Of a DNA stretch of 64,000 nt, positions 35,278 through 44,239 are shown piece by piece. The DNA lies in assembly GCA_965238305.1 (NCBI GenBank), contig CBDEHK010000001.1, positions 1,364,001-1,428,000 of the forward strand. The letters are read 5' to 3'. The notes under the pieces were generated by a model. That model saw only the letters and a program-made list of their open reading frames with translations. It was not told the origin of the DNA and ran no database searches. The stretch's first letter is position 1. Each line of letters begins with the position of its first letter. A program made the translations under genes and the position numbers. The DNA is from CBDCGJ01 sp965238305. Lineage in GTDB: Bacteria; Pseudomonadota; Alphaproteobacteria; GCA-2731375.

Positions 35278-35785
35278 ATGTTGGCGACGCTTTCGTATCG
35301 GCGCGTTCATGCGCGATGAGATATTTTTTGGTTTCAATCCCGCCGCCAAATCCGGTTAGCGCGCCATTGGACCCGATGACCCGATGGCAAGGCACGACGA
35401 TGGATAGTGGGTTGGCACCATTGGCGGCGCCGACGGCCCTACTGGCTTTCGGTCTGCCGACGCGGGTGGCAAGTTCGCCATAAGTTATCGTTTCACCGTA
35501 AGGAATTTGGCGCAACGCCGCCCAGACGTCGTTTTGAAACGGCGTCCCGCCTTTATTCAGGGCAAGGTCGAATTGCTGTCGTTGGCCGGCGAAATAAGCA
35601 TCCAACTGCTCGAAAATTGACGTGAACAAACTGTCATCCCGCTGCCAGCTTGCGGCGACCTGCACGACCCGGCTGCCGGTCGGAAAACTAAGCAGATGCA
35701 AACTGTCGCGTGTGCCCGCAACCAGCAAAGAGCCAACCGGACTATCGTAATAACTATAGGAAAGCGTGGGGCTGAGCCGGGGCAA
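35276..35785 (-). CDS. ogt: Methylated-DNA--[protein]-cysteine S-methyltransferase
   Basis: This suicide repair enzyme takes the alkyl group of O6-alkylguanine onto a cysteine. The 169-residue protein has the acceptor Cys133 in IVVPCHRVIGSNG, and YGELATRVGRPKASRAVG for DNA contact. The only fitting start is TTG at 35785, which lies inside the end of the upstream Ada-like gene (32-base overlap), so translational coupling is likely. Together the two proteins match the parts of a split Ada, as with AdaA/AdaB. Confidence 0.9.
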   Translation of the reverse strand: MPRLSPTLSYSYYDSPVGSLLVAGTRDSLHLLSFPTGSRVVQVAASWQRDDSLFTSIFEQLDAYFAGQRQQFDLALNKGGTPFQNDVWAALRQIPYGETITYGELATRVGRPKASRAVGAANGANPLSIVVPCHRVIGSNGALTGFGGGIETKKYLIAHERADTKASPT

Positions 35786-36386
35786 TGTTTTGTTCCCTCT
35801 TGTTGTCAGACTTGGTGTTCACTGATATTTTCCTGGTTTTTCTGATTTCGTTTGGCGGTCGGCCGTACAGATCGGTGAACGCAGCATTAAAGCGGCGTAC
35901 ACTTTTGAAGCCGGCCTGAATGGCGACTTCCGCGACCGGCAGTTCTGTGTTGTCGAGCAGACGCTTGGCGCGTTGCAAACGGGTGGTCAAAGCGGTCTGC
36001 ACTGGACTAGCGCCGATATGTTGACGGAATAGGCGCGAAAGATGCCGGCAACCAATGCCGAGGCGCGCTGCCAATTGATCGACTGTGCCGTTATCCAGGG
36101 CGCCGCCGTCTATTAACTTCAAGGCCCGTTCGACGGTGCATCTCGTCCCTTTCCAGGCCGGACTAAAGGGTGCTGTTTCCGGCCGACAGCGCATGCACGG
36201 GCGAAAACCGGCTTGTTCCGCGGCAGCGGCGCTGGGGTAATAAGTGACGTTTTTGGTCAGCGGTTGTTTAACCGGACAGATCGGGCGGCAATAAATTCCC
36301 GTTGTCTTGACGGCGGTGAAAAACACCCCGTCATAGGTGGCGTCACGGCGCAAGCGGGCTTCATTGCAGGTATCGAAATTCAACAT
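35754..36386 (-). CDS. Ada-like methyl-phosphotriester sensor and AraC-type regulator (AdaA type)
   Basis: The 210-residue protein combines an Ada metal-binding domain with Cys33 and Cys37 in IYCRPICPVKQPL and Cys64 and Cys67 in FRPCMRCRPETAP, and an AraC-type helix-turn-helix (about 90-185; LAARLGIGCRHLSRLFRQHI and VAIQAGFKSVRRFNAAF). In Ada the first cysteine takes a methyl group from a DNA phosphotriester and turns the protein into an activator. The C-terminal O6-methylguanine domain of full Ada is absent and is encoded by the overlapping gene downstream. It probably activates its own operon. Confidence 0.9.
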   Translation of the reverse strand: MLNFDTCNEARLRRDATYDGVFFTAVKTTGIYCRPICPVKQPLTKNVTYYPSAAAAEQAGFRPCMRCRPETAPFSPAWKGTRCTVERALKLIDGGALDNGTVDQLAARLGIGCRHLSRLFRQHIGASPVQTALTTRLQRAKRLLDNTELPVAEVAIQAGFKSVRRFNAAFTDLYGRPPNEIRKTRKISVNTKSDNKREQNIAPAQPHAFL

Positions 36387-36470
36387 GATGGTAGTTTAGC
36401 AAGCATTGATTTGGAGCGCGAGGTCAGGCTGACTATGAGGTCCGAATACAGCCAGTTGGTCGCATAATTG

Positions 36471-37064
36471 TCAGAGCGGCCGGCGCGATTTCAGCGCCGC
36501 GGCCAAGGTGCCATCGTCCAGATAGTCCAATTCGCCGCCGACCGGCACCCCATGGGCCAGGCGCGAAATAATGACGCCGGCGCCAGATAATCGCTCGGTC
36601 AGATAATGCGCAGTGGTTTGCCCATCGACCGTGGCGTTCATGGCCAGGATTATTTCCTTCACTTCGCCGGTTTCGGCCCGCCGCAATAAACCGCTGACGT
36701 TTAGGTCTTCCGGCCCGACCCCATCGAGGGCCGACAAAACGCCCCCCAGGACATGATAGGTACCTTTGAAAGCGCCGGCGCGTTCCAACGCCCAAAGATC
36801 GGCAACATCCTCGACAACGCAGATCGCCGTCGCGTCACGCCGGGCATCCTGGCAAATACCGCAGGGATCCTGTGCATCCAGATTGCCGCAAGTGGTACAC
36901 GCGCTGATCGCCTGGCCAGCGGTTTCAAGCGCCGTCGCCAACGGTTGCATCAGGCTTTCCCGGCGCTTCACCAGATGCAGAACCGCGCGCCGGGCCGAGC
37001 GTGGGCCCAGGCCTGGAAGTTTGGCCAGCAGTTGGATCAGCTGTTCAATTTCCTGCGATGGCAT
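36471..37064 (-). CDS. recR: Recombination mediator protein RecR
   Basis: RecR works with RecF/RecO to load RecA at gaps. The 197-residue protein has the N-terminal helix-hairpin-helix (LAKLPGLGPRSARRAVLHL), a four-cysteine zinc finger (CTTCGNLDAQDPCGICQD), the Toprim domain (ICVVEDVADLWALE) and the C-terminal Walker-like ISRLAHGVPVGGELDYLD. It is last in the dnaX-ybaB-recR operon, 11 bases after ybaB. Confidence 0.96.
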   Translation of the reverse strand: MPSQEIEQLIQLLAKLPGLGPRSARRAVLHLVKRRESLMQPLATALETAGQAISACTTCGNLDAQDPCGICQDARRDATAICVVEDVADLWALERAGAFKGTYHVLGGVLSALDGVGPEDLNVSGLLRRAETGEVKEIILAMNATVDGQTTAHYLTERLSGAGVIISRLAHGVPVGGELDYLDDGTLAAALKSRRPL

Positions 37065-37075
37065 CGATGCGCTAA

Positions 37076-37399
37076 CTAGAAAGGCAGGGTCAGGCCGGGC
37101 GGCAGGGGCAAGCCGCCGGTGAGTTTGGACATTTCTTCCTTGACCAATTCTTCGGTTTTGGTTTTGGCATCCTGATGGGCGGCGACGATTAAATCTTGCA
37201 AAACTTGAACGTCATCGGGGTTCAGCAAGCTGGGATCAATTTTGAGTTCGCGCAGATGTCCCTTGCCGTTCATCAGTACCCGAACCATGCCGGCGCCGGC
37301 CACGCCTTCGACTTCATGTTGCTCCAGCTGTTCCTGCATCTCTCCCATGCGGCCTTGCATTTCCTGCGCTTTGCGCAGCATGTCACCGAGGTTTTTCAT
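37076..37399 (-). CDS. YbaB/EbfC family nucleoid-associated protein
   Basis: The 107-residue protein is of the YbaB/EbfC family, dimeric DNA-binding proteins of the nucleoid. It shows KAQEMQGRMGEMQEQLEQH, then VRVLMNGKGHLRELKIDPSLL and VAAHQDAKTKTEELVKEEMS. Its ATG overlaps the dnaX stop (ATGA), and recR follows; this three-gene order is widely conserved. Confidence 0.94.
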   Translation of the reverse strand: MKNLGDMLRKAQEMQGRMGEMQEQLEQHEVEGVAGAGMVRVLMNGKGHLRELKIDPSLLNPDDVQVLQDLIVAAHQDAKTKTEELVKEEMSKLTGGLPLPPGLTLPF

Positions 37400-39156
37400 C
37401 TGTCGTCTTCTCCGTCTTGTGGGTTCATTTCGCCGCTCTGGTCAAGATTGCGCACATCGGTGATTTCGGCCCCGGGAAACGTCTCCAGGACCGCTTTGAC
37501 CAGGGGATGCGCGGCCGCGTCGGCCTTTACCTTGGCCGCTGCAAAGCGACTTTGTTCGGCCAAAGTCGGCGCGCCAGCGGCTTCCGAATTGATCGTCACG
37601 ACCCAGCGATCGCCGGTCCATTCTTGTAGTTTTTTGCCCAGTTCCTGGGCCAGGTCACGGGGCGCGTCATCGTTCGGGCGAATTTCGATACGACCGGCCT
37701 CGAACGAGACTTCGTGCACGTTTTCGCGCAGATTGTAATAGAGCATGGCGTCGCGCGTTTCCTCCGCCATGGCCGCCACATCGGCTAGTGACGCAAGCGC
37801 AATTGTTGGCTTTGCGACTTGCTCTGTTTCTGCTTCCGGTACCGGTGTAGCTTCCGGTATCGGTGCGGCTTGCGGCATCGCCGTCGAACTGATCAGCTGA
37901 GCTTTTGCGGCCGGGTTCGCGCTGGCGGTCGGCGCTTTCACCGGTCCGCCGTCGCTGCCCTGGTTCTGAAGATCTTTGATCACCTCGCCGGGGGTCGGCA
38001 GGTTGGCGGTATAAGCCAGACGTACCAGTACCATCTCGACCGCCGCCAGGCTGGACGGGGCGACGCGGGCTTCGCCCAGACCTTTCAACAACATCTGCCA
38101 GGTCCGGGCCAGCGCCGCCATCGACAATTTCCCCGCCATGGCGCCACCGCGCTGGCGTTCGACTTCGGAAACCGCGCCCGACTGGATCAGCTCCGGCACC
38201 ACCTTCAGGCGGGTCACCCAATGGCTCACCTCCAGCAGATCCTGTAGCAGCACCAGCGGATCGGCGCCCAGCTCATATTGCTCGCGCACTTGCGCCAAAG
38301 CAGCGGCGATATCGCCCGCCATCAAGGCTTCGAACAGGTCATAGATGCGGCTGCGGTCGGCCAGACCCAGCATCTCGCGGACTTGCGCCGCTTCGACCTT
38401 GCCGGCGGAATGGGCGATCGCCTGATCCAACAACGACAGGCCGTCGCGGGCCGAACCCTCGGCCGCATTGGCGATCATCGCCAGGACCTCCCCGTCGGCC
38501 TCGATGCCTTCTTGGTTCAGGATATTGGCAAAATGCGCGACCAGTTCTTCCTGGCCGATGCGGCGCAGGTCAAAACGCTGACAACGGGATAACACAGTGA
38601 CCGGAATTTTGCGGATCTCGGTGGTTGCGAAGATGAATTTCACATGCTCCGGCGGCTCTTCCAAGGTCTTCAGCAAACCGTTGAAGGCGGCGGTCGAGAG
38701 CATATGCACTTCGTCGATGATATAGACTTTATAGCGCGCCGTGACCGGGGCATATTGCACCCCCTCGATCAGCTCGCGGATATCGCTGATGCCGGTGCGG
38801 CTGGCCGCATCCATCTCCAGCACATCCAGGTGCCGCGACTGGGCGATGGCGATGCAATTGTCGCAAGTCCCGCACGGCGTGATCGTCGGGCCGTCGGCGG
38901 TGCTACAATTCAGCGCCCGGGCGATAATCCGCGCCGTTGTCGTCTTGCCGACCCCACGCACCCCGGTCAAGATAAAGGCATGATGCACCCGATCGACTTT
39001 GATGGCGTTCGACAGGGTCCGCACCAGGGCCTGTTGGCCGATTAATTCGTCGAAGCTTTGCGGGCGATATTTGCGCGCCAGCACCAGATAGTCGCCAGCT
39101 TTTTCCGGGGCGTTTCCTGGGCCTTTATCGGGCGGGTTGGCCGGCGCGTCGTTCAT
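37396..39156 (-). CDS. dnaX: DNA polymerase III subunit gamma/tau
   Basis: DnaX is the clamp-loader ATPase that loads the beta clamp and ties the replisome together. From the ATG at 39156 (GGAG upstream) the protein has 586 residues: a short alphaproteobacterial N-terminal tail, RPQSFDELIGQQALVRTL, Walker A TGVRGVGKTTTARIIARAL, a zinc module (CSTADGPTITPCGTCDNC), DEVHML, and sensor-1 ATTEIRKIPVTVLSRCQRF. A proline/alanine-rich linker and a tau-like C-terminus complete it. I could not identify a programmed frameshift site. The SRP RNA gene lies directly upstream. Confidence 0.96.
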   Translation of the reverse strand: MNDAPANPPDKGPGNAPEKAGDYLVLARKYRPQSFDELIGQQALVRTLSNAIKVDRVHHAFILTGVRGVGKTTTARIIARALNCSTADGPTITPCGTCDNCIAIAQSRHLDVLEMDAASRTGISDIRELIEGVQYAPVTARYKVYIIDEVHMLSTAAFNGLLKTLEEPPEHVKFIFATTEIRKIPVTVLSRCQRFDLRRIGQEELVAHFANILNQEGIEADGEVLAMIANAAEGSARDGLSLLDQAIAHSAGKVEAAQVREMLGLADRSRIYDLFEALMAGDIAAALAQVREQYELGADPLVLLQDLLEVSHWVTRLKVVPELIQSGAVSEVERQRGGAMAGKLSMAALARTWQMLLKGLGEARVAPSSLAAVEMVLVRLAYTANLPTPGEVIKDLQNQGSDGGPVKAPTASANPAAKAQLISSTAMPQAAPIPEATPVPEAETEQVAKPTIALASLADVAAMAEETRDAMLYYNLRENVHEVSFEAGRIEIRPNDDAPRDLAQELGKKLQEWTGDRWVVTINSEAAGAPTLAEQSRFAAAKVKADAAAHPLVKAVLETFPGAEITDVRNLDQSGEMNPQDGEDDR

Positions 39157-39206
39157 GGGGCTCCGTACTATAAAAGGGTCCGCGAGGCAAAAAAGCAAGA
39201 AATGGA

Positions 39207-39297
39207 AGGCTGGCTGCGACCCGAAACGATCCCGTTACGGCTGCTTCCTTTCGGACCTGACCGGGTTAGCGAGGGCTCCGTCCACCGCCAACCTCCC
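39207..39297 (-). ncRNA. ffs: Small signal recognition particle RNA (4.5S)
   Basis: On the minus strand the conserved domain IV hairpin is clear: GGTCAGGTCCGAAAGGAAGC followed by AGCC (about 39263-39240), the binding site for Ffh. The outer ends can pair (GGTTGGC with GCCAGCC), giving a single long hairpin of about 90 bases. Exact ends are estimated. It is just upstream of dnaX on the same strand, a common location in alphaproteobacteria. Confidence 0.92.
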
Positions 39298-39442
39298 ACC
39301 CCCATATATCCAGAACGATGGCGTGAAGGCAAGCCCGGAAAGGCGAATTCTTGGCCCTGGGCAAGGTGGTCGGATGGGGTGCAGGATGATGGGAACTTTC
39401 TCAATTCTATCGTACAAGAATTGAACCTTACATACTTGTGAA

Positions 39443-40555
39443 CTATCTGCCGAATACGTAGGTGTAGCTGAGCAGCAGACCCAGGGTATTGCTGTTGGTG
39501 CCGTCTTCCTCGATACCGAGCCAGCCGGCCTCAATGGCGAAACCGTTGTCGAAACGGTAACCGGCGGAGATTTGCAGTCCTTGGTCAGCCTTGTCATGAC
39601 CATTGATGTCACGGTACCCATAGACAATCGCGGCGTTCCAGCTGTCATATTCAAGACCAAGTCCAAGGGTCAGAAAATCCGTATTCGCACCGGCTTCACC
39701 GTCCAGATCGTTGAGCCGCACATATTCAAACAACGGTGTAATGTCCAGATCTTCTGTCGGCGTCAGAACATATTCGAGGCCAATTGCGAGGCCGGTTTCG
39801 TCTTTTTCATCGTTCCGTCCTTTGGCTTGTCTCACCAGACCCAGATGATAGTGCAGGCCCGGCGCAAATGGCATTTTTTCGCCGTCCAAGGCGAGGGAGA
39901 AGGAAGAGAAATTTTCGGTGTTGCTCACGCCGCCATCGGATAATTTCAAACGGCCGCGTTTACTAAACGCGCTATCGCTCAGAAAACTGGTATCGGCAAA
40001 AAAAGCGCTGGCTTCAAAACGATGTTCACCGATTTCGTCGCTGCCAAACAGCAGGTAGGCGCCGATCCCCAGACGTTCGGTGAATTCGTAATCTTCCGCC
40101 AAATCGGCACCATAGATGCCCGGCGCTTCGTCCCAGGCGAGGCCGAAATTGATCGTATATTTACCGGCGAACAAACCGAACCGATGATGATCGTAATTCA
40201 CGGTCAGCTCTTCGACAAAGGCGCCGATGTCCTCGAAAACATAGTCCTTGCCGGGTCCAGGCTCGCCCACCGATTCCATCGTCAACTGGGAAAAAACAGA
40301 TAGCGCCTTACTAAATCGATAGGTCGTCTCGATTTCTATTGTCGGCGACAATTCGCTAATTTCATTATCCTCGTCGTCGCTGTCATAGATATGATCGTTT
40401 TGTATTTCGATCGCTATTTCGCCGGAAAGGCCGGTATTGAATTCATCTGCGGCGGCTATTTCCGGCGCCGTTAACGACATCACGAAAGGGAATGCCGCCG
40501 CGACAAATCCAGTGGCTATTGATATCGGTCTGTTGTTCTTGGCCTTCCGGCTCAC
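39443..40555 (-). CDS. Porin-like outer-membrane beta-barrel protein
   Basis: The 370-residue protein has a signal peptide (MSRKAKNNRPISIATGFVAA ... PEIAAA) and a barrel-type body of alternating strands: LSGEIAIEIQNDHIYDS, YRFSKALSVFSQLTMESVG, HRFGLFAGKYTINFGLAWDE, IGLEYVLTPTEDLDITPLFE, WNAAIVYGYRDINGH and a last strand ending LSYTYVFGR with a terminal strand pattern of outer-membrane proteins. An acidic loop (DSDDEDNE) follows the first strand. The substrate is unknown. It is monocistronic, with a terminator for the next upstream gene just before it. Confidence 0.8.
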   Translation of the reverse strand: MSRKAKNNRPISIATGFVAAAFPFVMSLTAPEIAAADEFNTGLSGEIAIEIQNDHIYDSDDEDNEISELSPTIEIETTYRFSKALSVFSQLTMESVGEPGPGKDYVFEDIGAFVEELTVNYDHHRFGLFAGKYTINFGLAWDEAPGIYGADLAEDYEFTERLGIGAYLLFGSDEIGEHRFEASAFFADTSFLSDSAFSKRGRLKLSDGGVSNTENFSSFSLALDGEKMPFAPGLHYHLGLVRQAKGRNDEKDETGLAIGLEYVLTPTEDLDITPLFEYVRLNDLDGEAGANTDFLTLGLGLEYDSWNAAIVYGYRDINGHDKADQGLQISAGYRFDNGFAIEAGWLGIEEDGTNSNTLGLLLSYTYVFGR

Positions 40556-40616
40556 AATTAATCTATTCTCCCGGTGAACATGTTAAGTGGTTTTTCAGTG
40601 ACTGCCGACAAAAAAG

Positions 40617-40638
40617 AAACCCTACCGAAGTAGGGTTT
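40617..40638 (-). terminator. Rho-independent terminator after the secreted-protein gene
   Basis: On the minus strand a 9-base-pair stem AAACCCTAC/GTAGGGTTT with the stable TTCG loop is followed by CTTTTTT. It lies about 30 bases after the stop of the gene at 40670-41593 and upstream of the porin-like gene. Confidence 0.88.
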
Positions 40639-40669
40639 CCAGAGGGGGCCGGATAGATTCAAAGAACGG

Positions 40670-41593
40670 CTAGGGCGTGCCGGGCACGATGCTGGTTAAG
40701 AATACCAGCACGGTTTTGCCGCCGGAGATTTCCTCGATCAATACAAGTCCGTCGTCATCCGGGCAGTAGGATTTTTGTTCAACGGCGCCAGGCTGCAGGG
40801 TGGTGTATTCCTTAGTTGTCCGGCAATGGAGAAGAACCTCCGTGCCCCCGTCGTCTTTCAATTTCAACATACTGTCGGTCTTCAGCACTTTCGCCACATC
40901 CATCGCTTCTTCCGCCAGTTCCTGGAAATAGAAAGTGCCGGGCGTTAGTGGCTCGTTGGGGTCTCCGGTCGGCAAATTGCTCGGTACGACGATGCCGGCC
41001 TGGGCGACAATGCCACCACCCGCCGGGGCTTTGCCGGCTTCCCAGGAACCCTCATAACATTCAGGATTGGCGGCCCTGTCGATTTCGTTGGGGATGCCCG
41101 CATAACCGCTGCAATCGTCCTCGTAGCTGCGGCTTAGTTCGCCAAGATACCAGATGTTGCCGAATTCATCCTGTCGATACCAGTCGAAGGTGTGCTCCTC
41201 CTTCACCCAGGCGCCAGCGCAATCTTCCTGAAATTCTCCGGTTTCTTGAACTTCCAAGACCTCCAGTCCGTTATAGGGCGCGGCACCGTTCAACGGCATT
41301 GACCTTAGACCTAAGATCGTCACCATTTCCCGGATGCAGCCGTCTTCGGTTTCTGCTTCATAGGTGAATATACCGCCGGTATATCCCAGCGGGTTGAGCG
41401 GCAGGTAGGGATTGTCGACGACGAGCGGATCGGCGATGTCGTCGAAATTCACCGGATCGAAGGCGATCGATAACAAGCCGCCGGCGTGGGCCCGATCTGC
41501 CGCGACAAAGAGCAATGCCGCCGCCGCGAAAGCCGAGATGAGATATTTTACTACCTTCGTGCTGATGACCGGTTTGCCGATTTGTTGATACAT
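40670..41593 (-). CDS. Secreted protein of unknown function (DNPYLPL-type)
   Basis: The 307-residue protein starts at the ATG 41593 with AAGGAGAAAATC upstream; an open extension before it is not translated on this view. It has a signal peptide ending near DRAHA. The mature part begins FDPVNFDDIADPLVVDNPYL with a PLNPLGYTGGIFTYEAE segment. It includes HTFDWYRQDEFGNIWYLGE and GSWEAGKAPAGGGIV, and several cysteines that may pair. I recall similar secreted proteins of unknown function with the NPY-PL...Y-GE-GN-WY-GE pattern in various bacteria. It is divergent from a membrane-anchored LuxR-type gene that may control it. Confidence 0.78.
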   Translation of the reverse strand: MYQQIGKPVISTKVVKYLISAFAAAALLFVAADRAHAGGLLSIAFDPVNFDDIADPLVVDNPYLPLNPLGYTGGIFTYEAETEDGCIREMVTILGLRSMPLNGAAPYNGLEVLEVQETGEFQEDCAGAWVKEEHTFDWYRQDEFGNIWYLGELSRSYEDDCSGYAGIPNEIDRAANPECYEGSWEAGKAPAGGGIVAQAGIVVPSNLPTGDPNEPLTPGTFYFQELAEEAMDVAKVLKTDSMLKLKDDGGTEVLLHCRTTKEYTTLQPGAVEQKSYCPDDDGLVLIEEISGGKTVLVFLTSIVPGTP

Positions 41594-41977
41594 GATTTTC
41601 TCCTTCCTGATTACCACCGCAAGGACACTAATTTCGCCGGCTAAGGGACCGTTAACCCGGTGTCGGCGATAAGGGTGGCGGCGAACGTCTGACGGGTAAA
41701 TCCGACACCTGTCGGGTCGGCGCGTAGATGAGGCCTTCAAATTCGTTTTCGCTCTTCTTTCCAGTAGACCTCGGCACGCCACCACTGCCTGCCGCTATTC
41801 AGCCAAAACTACAAAATCTACATAAAATGGTGCGAATTCATGCAATAATGACTGAAATTAGTGTGATTTTGACCTATGGAGACGTTTATCTGCTTTTTGT
41901 CGGATGCCTACCATTTGTACGATCTGGTATAATTTTCATGTTTCCGATTAAATTTTCGGCGGGGAGGACTGACAGCC
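41594..41977. other. Divergent promoter region between secreted-protein and LuxR-type genes, no gene
   Basis: This 384-base gap has no convincing reading frame. It holds a perfect inverted repeat CCGACA-CC-TGTCGG at 41702-41715, followed by GTCGG, and an AT-rich half nearer the LuxR-type gene. GGGGAGGA upstream of 41978 is the ribosome-binding site of that gene. The palindrome is a candidate regulator site. Confidence 0.5.
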
Positions 41978-42586
41978 ATGAATAAGCTCAGCCAACAGCA
42001 AACTAGCTGGCTATTTGGCGCTGGAGGATTTGTCTGCTTCGTTCTTTTGCTCACACTTGAGATCGTCACCGAACAAGATGAGATCTCGTTGAGCGATGTG
42101 CTTGTCGACGGCCTGGGCATTCTTTTGACGATCGGGGCGGCGGTCGGCGTCGGTTTGCTGATCCAGCGTATGCAAAGACAGCATGAAGAAAAACTGACGT
42201 TGATAAACGACCTGGAAACGGCGCGGATTGAAGGCGATGGCTGGCGCACAAAGGTGCAGACCCACCTTGCAGGCCTGAGAGCCGGTATGGATATTCAGTT
42301 TGAGGTCTGGCAGATGACTGCCGCCGAACGCGAAGTAGGCCTGCTGATTTTGAAAGGCCTCAGCCACAAAGAGATCGCCACCCTGCGTGCCACCACGGAG
42401 GCGACAGTGCGTCAACAGGCCCAAGCTATCTACCGCAAAGCCAAACTGCCGGGCAAAACCGCTTTTACGGCTTATTTTCTGGAGGATTTGTTCGCCGGTG
42501 AGGAATTAATAACGGCACCGCTAACAGCGGAAAGTGAAGAACTTTCACTTGTCGCCGCGTCCGGCGGTGCCCCTTCGCTCGACTAA
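41978..42586 (+). CDS. Membrane-anchored LuxR-type transcriptional regulator
   Basis: The 202-residue protein has two N-terminal transmembrane helices (about 11-30, WLFGAGGFVCFVLLLTLEIV, and about 43-63, LVDGLGILLTIGAAVGVGLL). A coiled coil follows (about 64-100; RMQRQHEEKLTLINDLETAR), then a LuxR-type helix-turn-helix (about 115-175): MTAAEREVGLLILKGLSHKE, IATLRATTEATVRQQAQAIY. There is no receiver or ligand-binding domain in the cytoplasm, so the signal is probably read at or in the membrane. It is divergent from a secreted-protein gene. Confidence 0.85.
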   Translation: MNKLSQQQTSWLFGAGGFVCFVLLLTLEIVTEQDEISLSDVLVDGLGILLTIGAAVGVGLLIQRMQRQHEEKLTLINDLETARIEGDGWRTKVQTHLAGLRAGMDIQFEVWQMTAAEREVGLLILKGLSHKEIATLRATTEATVRQQAQAIYRKAKLPGKTAFTAYFLEDLFAGEELITAPLTAESEELSLVAASGGAPSLD

Positions 42587-42953
42587 AGCATATTCAGAAA
42601 ACTTAAAGTCATTACCGGCCGCGCGCCGGCTTGGTAATTCGTGAATTCGCACAACTGCACGATTTTGAACGTCGCGACAGGCACAGCAAGGTTGGCCGTT
42701 TGGGCCGTTTTTGATGCCAAACCCTGTCCATCCGGTGCTTGTACCCGCTCACGACGATGGCTCGTGCATCGCGCTTCTGAAGTTCGCCCCTTGCGCTCGC
42801 AGAAAAGTGGTCCGAAACGGCAAGCTAAAGAAACTGTCACTGAAATCCCGCAATCAGGAGAAAAAGGGCGACAGGCAGCAACGACTTATCGCGCGCAATA
42901 TGTCGTTGATGCTGTGCCGTATCCAACGTTGGATGTCGTGTTTGCAGCTGCGT
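42587..42953. other. Region without a recognised gene
   Basis: About 370 bases between the LuxR-type gene and the secreted-protein gene at 42954. Frames of 85-111 codons cross it on both strands, but none has a fitting start, ribosome-binding site or family pattern. The basic plus-strand frame from 42711 (ending in the next gene's strand) is unlike its neighbours. Gene debris is possible but unproven. Confidence 0.4.
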
Positions 42954-43550
42954 TCACTCGTCGCCGCGAATTTTAACTACGGCAATCCATAAGCAGTTGA
43001 AGGAAATGACGCCGTCGCCAAACTGACTGAGGTTAATCGCGCCGGAGACGCGGGTTGCGCCGGTATCTTTGAATTGGCCCGTTCCGGCAATGATGTTGTC
43101 GCCATCAGGTAGAGATCCGGTCATGTGCGTGAATTCTCCACCGGCGTCACCAACACCGGCATAAAACGGTCGCACACTTGTCATGCCGTTCGAGGCGAAG
43201 GCGCCGCCTGGCAGAATGAAAAACGAGAAAGCTTCAACGATAACCCCATCGTCTTGCCCGTCGGGAGCCAGGCAATCGACACCAACGCCAACCACCACGC
43301 CGCTCGAGGGGTCGACCAAATCAAGTTCAAAACACCCAAAACCATCTAGATCACTGACGTTGAAGTCATTGTTCCCGGCAGCCAAATCTTCGATTGTGGA
43401 GACGGTATCGGTGGATAGTTCGTCCCAATCCGCGGCAGTATCCGTGCCCAGGAATTGAAGCGCCAAGGTTTCCTTGCGGCCCTTGGCGTCGACAGCCGAC
43501 GCCATTGCAATGATTGTGATAACAGTCGTAGCGATAAGAAATTTTTTCAA
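42954..43550 (-). CDS. Secreted protein, possible allene-oxide-cyclase-like barrel
   Basis: The 198-residue protein has a clear signal peptide (MKKFLIATTVITIIAMASAV, cleavage near VDA). The mature part is rich in glycine, aspartate and beta strands, with GFGCFELDLVDPSSGVVVG, then VEAFSFFILPGGAF. The C-terminal GTGQFKDTGATRVSGAINLS is the pattern in which a small barrel of the allene-oxide-cyclase/dirigent-like type reports its core strands. That fold assignment is tentative and no catalytic residues are claimed. Confidence 0.7.
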   Translation of the reverse strand: MKKFLIATTVITIIAMASAVDAKGRKETLALQFLGTDTAADWDELSTDTVSTIEDLAAGNNDFNVSDLDGFGCFELDLVDPSSGVVVGVGVDCLAPDGQDDGVIVEAFSFFILPGGAFASNGMTSVRPFYAGVGDAGGEFTHMTGSLPDGDNIIAGTGQFKDTGATRVSGAINLSQFGDGVISFNCLWIAVVKIRGDE

Positions 43551-43838
43551 GATGATGCCCCTCTGAAATTATTTTTCACTTGATCCTTGTTATTTGGACC
43601 AGCGGTTTATAGAACGATGACCAATAGCGGCCAAGTCGACACCATACTCTACAACCGCTGGTGCACCGATCACGACATACCAACATGGCGTCAACTATTA
43701 GTGAGATCATTTCAGATTGTCAGCGGATCGGATAACGCTGACAGCATATTTTTTAATTCTGCCCGGAATTGATTCTTGATGGCCGGTATCGCTTGCTTTG
43801 TTATGCCGCAGCATCCCGATTGTCTGATGCAACCAAGC

Positions 43839-44153
43839 TTAACCATGGCTGACGCCTTTGATGCCCATGCGCACGTCGGTGATTTCGTAATAGCCTGCGC
43901 TGAAAATTTCCGTGTCTTTGATGCGGTCCCACAGATGATGATAATCAATGATTGAGTCAGTTTCACAAATCACCAGATCGGAATGGCCGGCGTGGAAGGC
44001 ATCGGCGTCGTAATATTGGAATGTGACTTTGTCCAAAAACTCTTGAATAATGTCGGCGACTTTTTGCCAGTGACCGTCGCGTTTTTCGCGCGTTAGTGTC
44101 AGCCAAGCGGGTTTGGCTTTGATCGACACGACATAACAAATATTCTTATTCAT
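43839..44153 (-). CDS. Darcynin family protein
   Basis: The 104-residue cytoplasmic protein matches the small darcynin family in layout: a start VVSIKAKPAWLTLTREKR, a middle FQYYDADAFHAGHSDLVICE, and an end LWDRIKDTEIFSAGYYEITD. The fold is probably a ferredoxin-like barrel of the dimeric alpha-beta type; the biological role is not known to me. It is divergent from the AraC-type gene at 44240 with an 86-base gap, which suggests regulation by it. Confidence 0.7.
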   Translation of the reverse strand: MNKNICYVVSIKAKPAWLTLTREKRDGHWQKVADIIQEFLDKVTFQYYDADAFHAGHSDLVICETDSIIDYHHLWDRIKDTEIFSAGYYEITDVRMGIKGVSHG

Positions 44154-44239
44154 CTTAACCTCCTAAACGAATGAATTCAGGTAGGTTAGAATGGGCGGGA
44201 ATTAATTAATTGTACCTTTCTGCTATGACGTGAAATTTT

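Noticed and set aside
42641..42992. Overlapping frames at 42641-42976 and 42711-42992 as a gene
   Set aside because: No fitting ribosome-binding site or family pattern, and the end overlaps the well-supported secreted-protein gene on the other strand.
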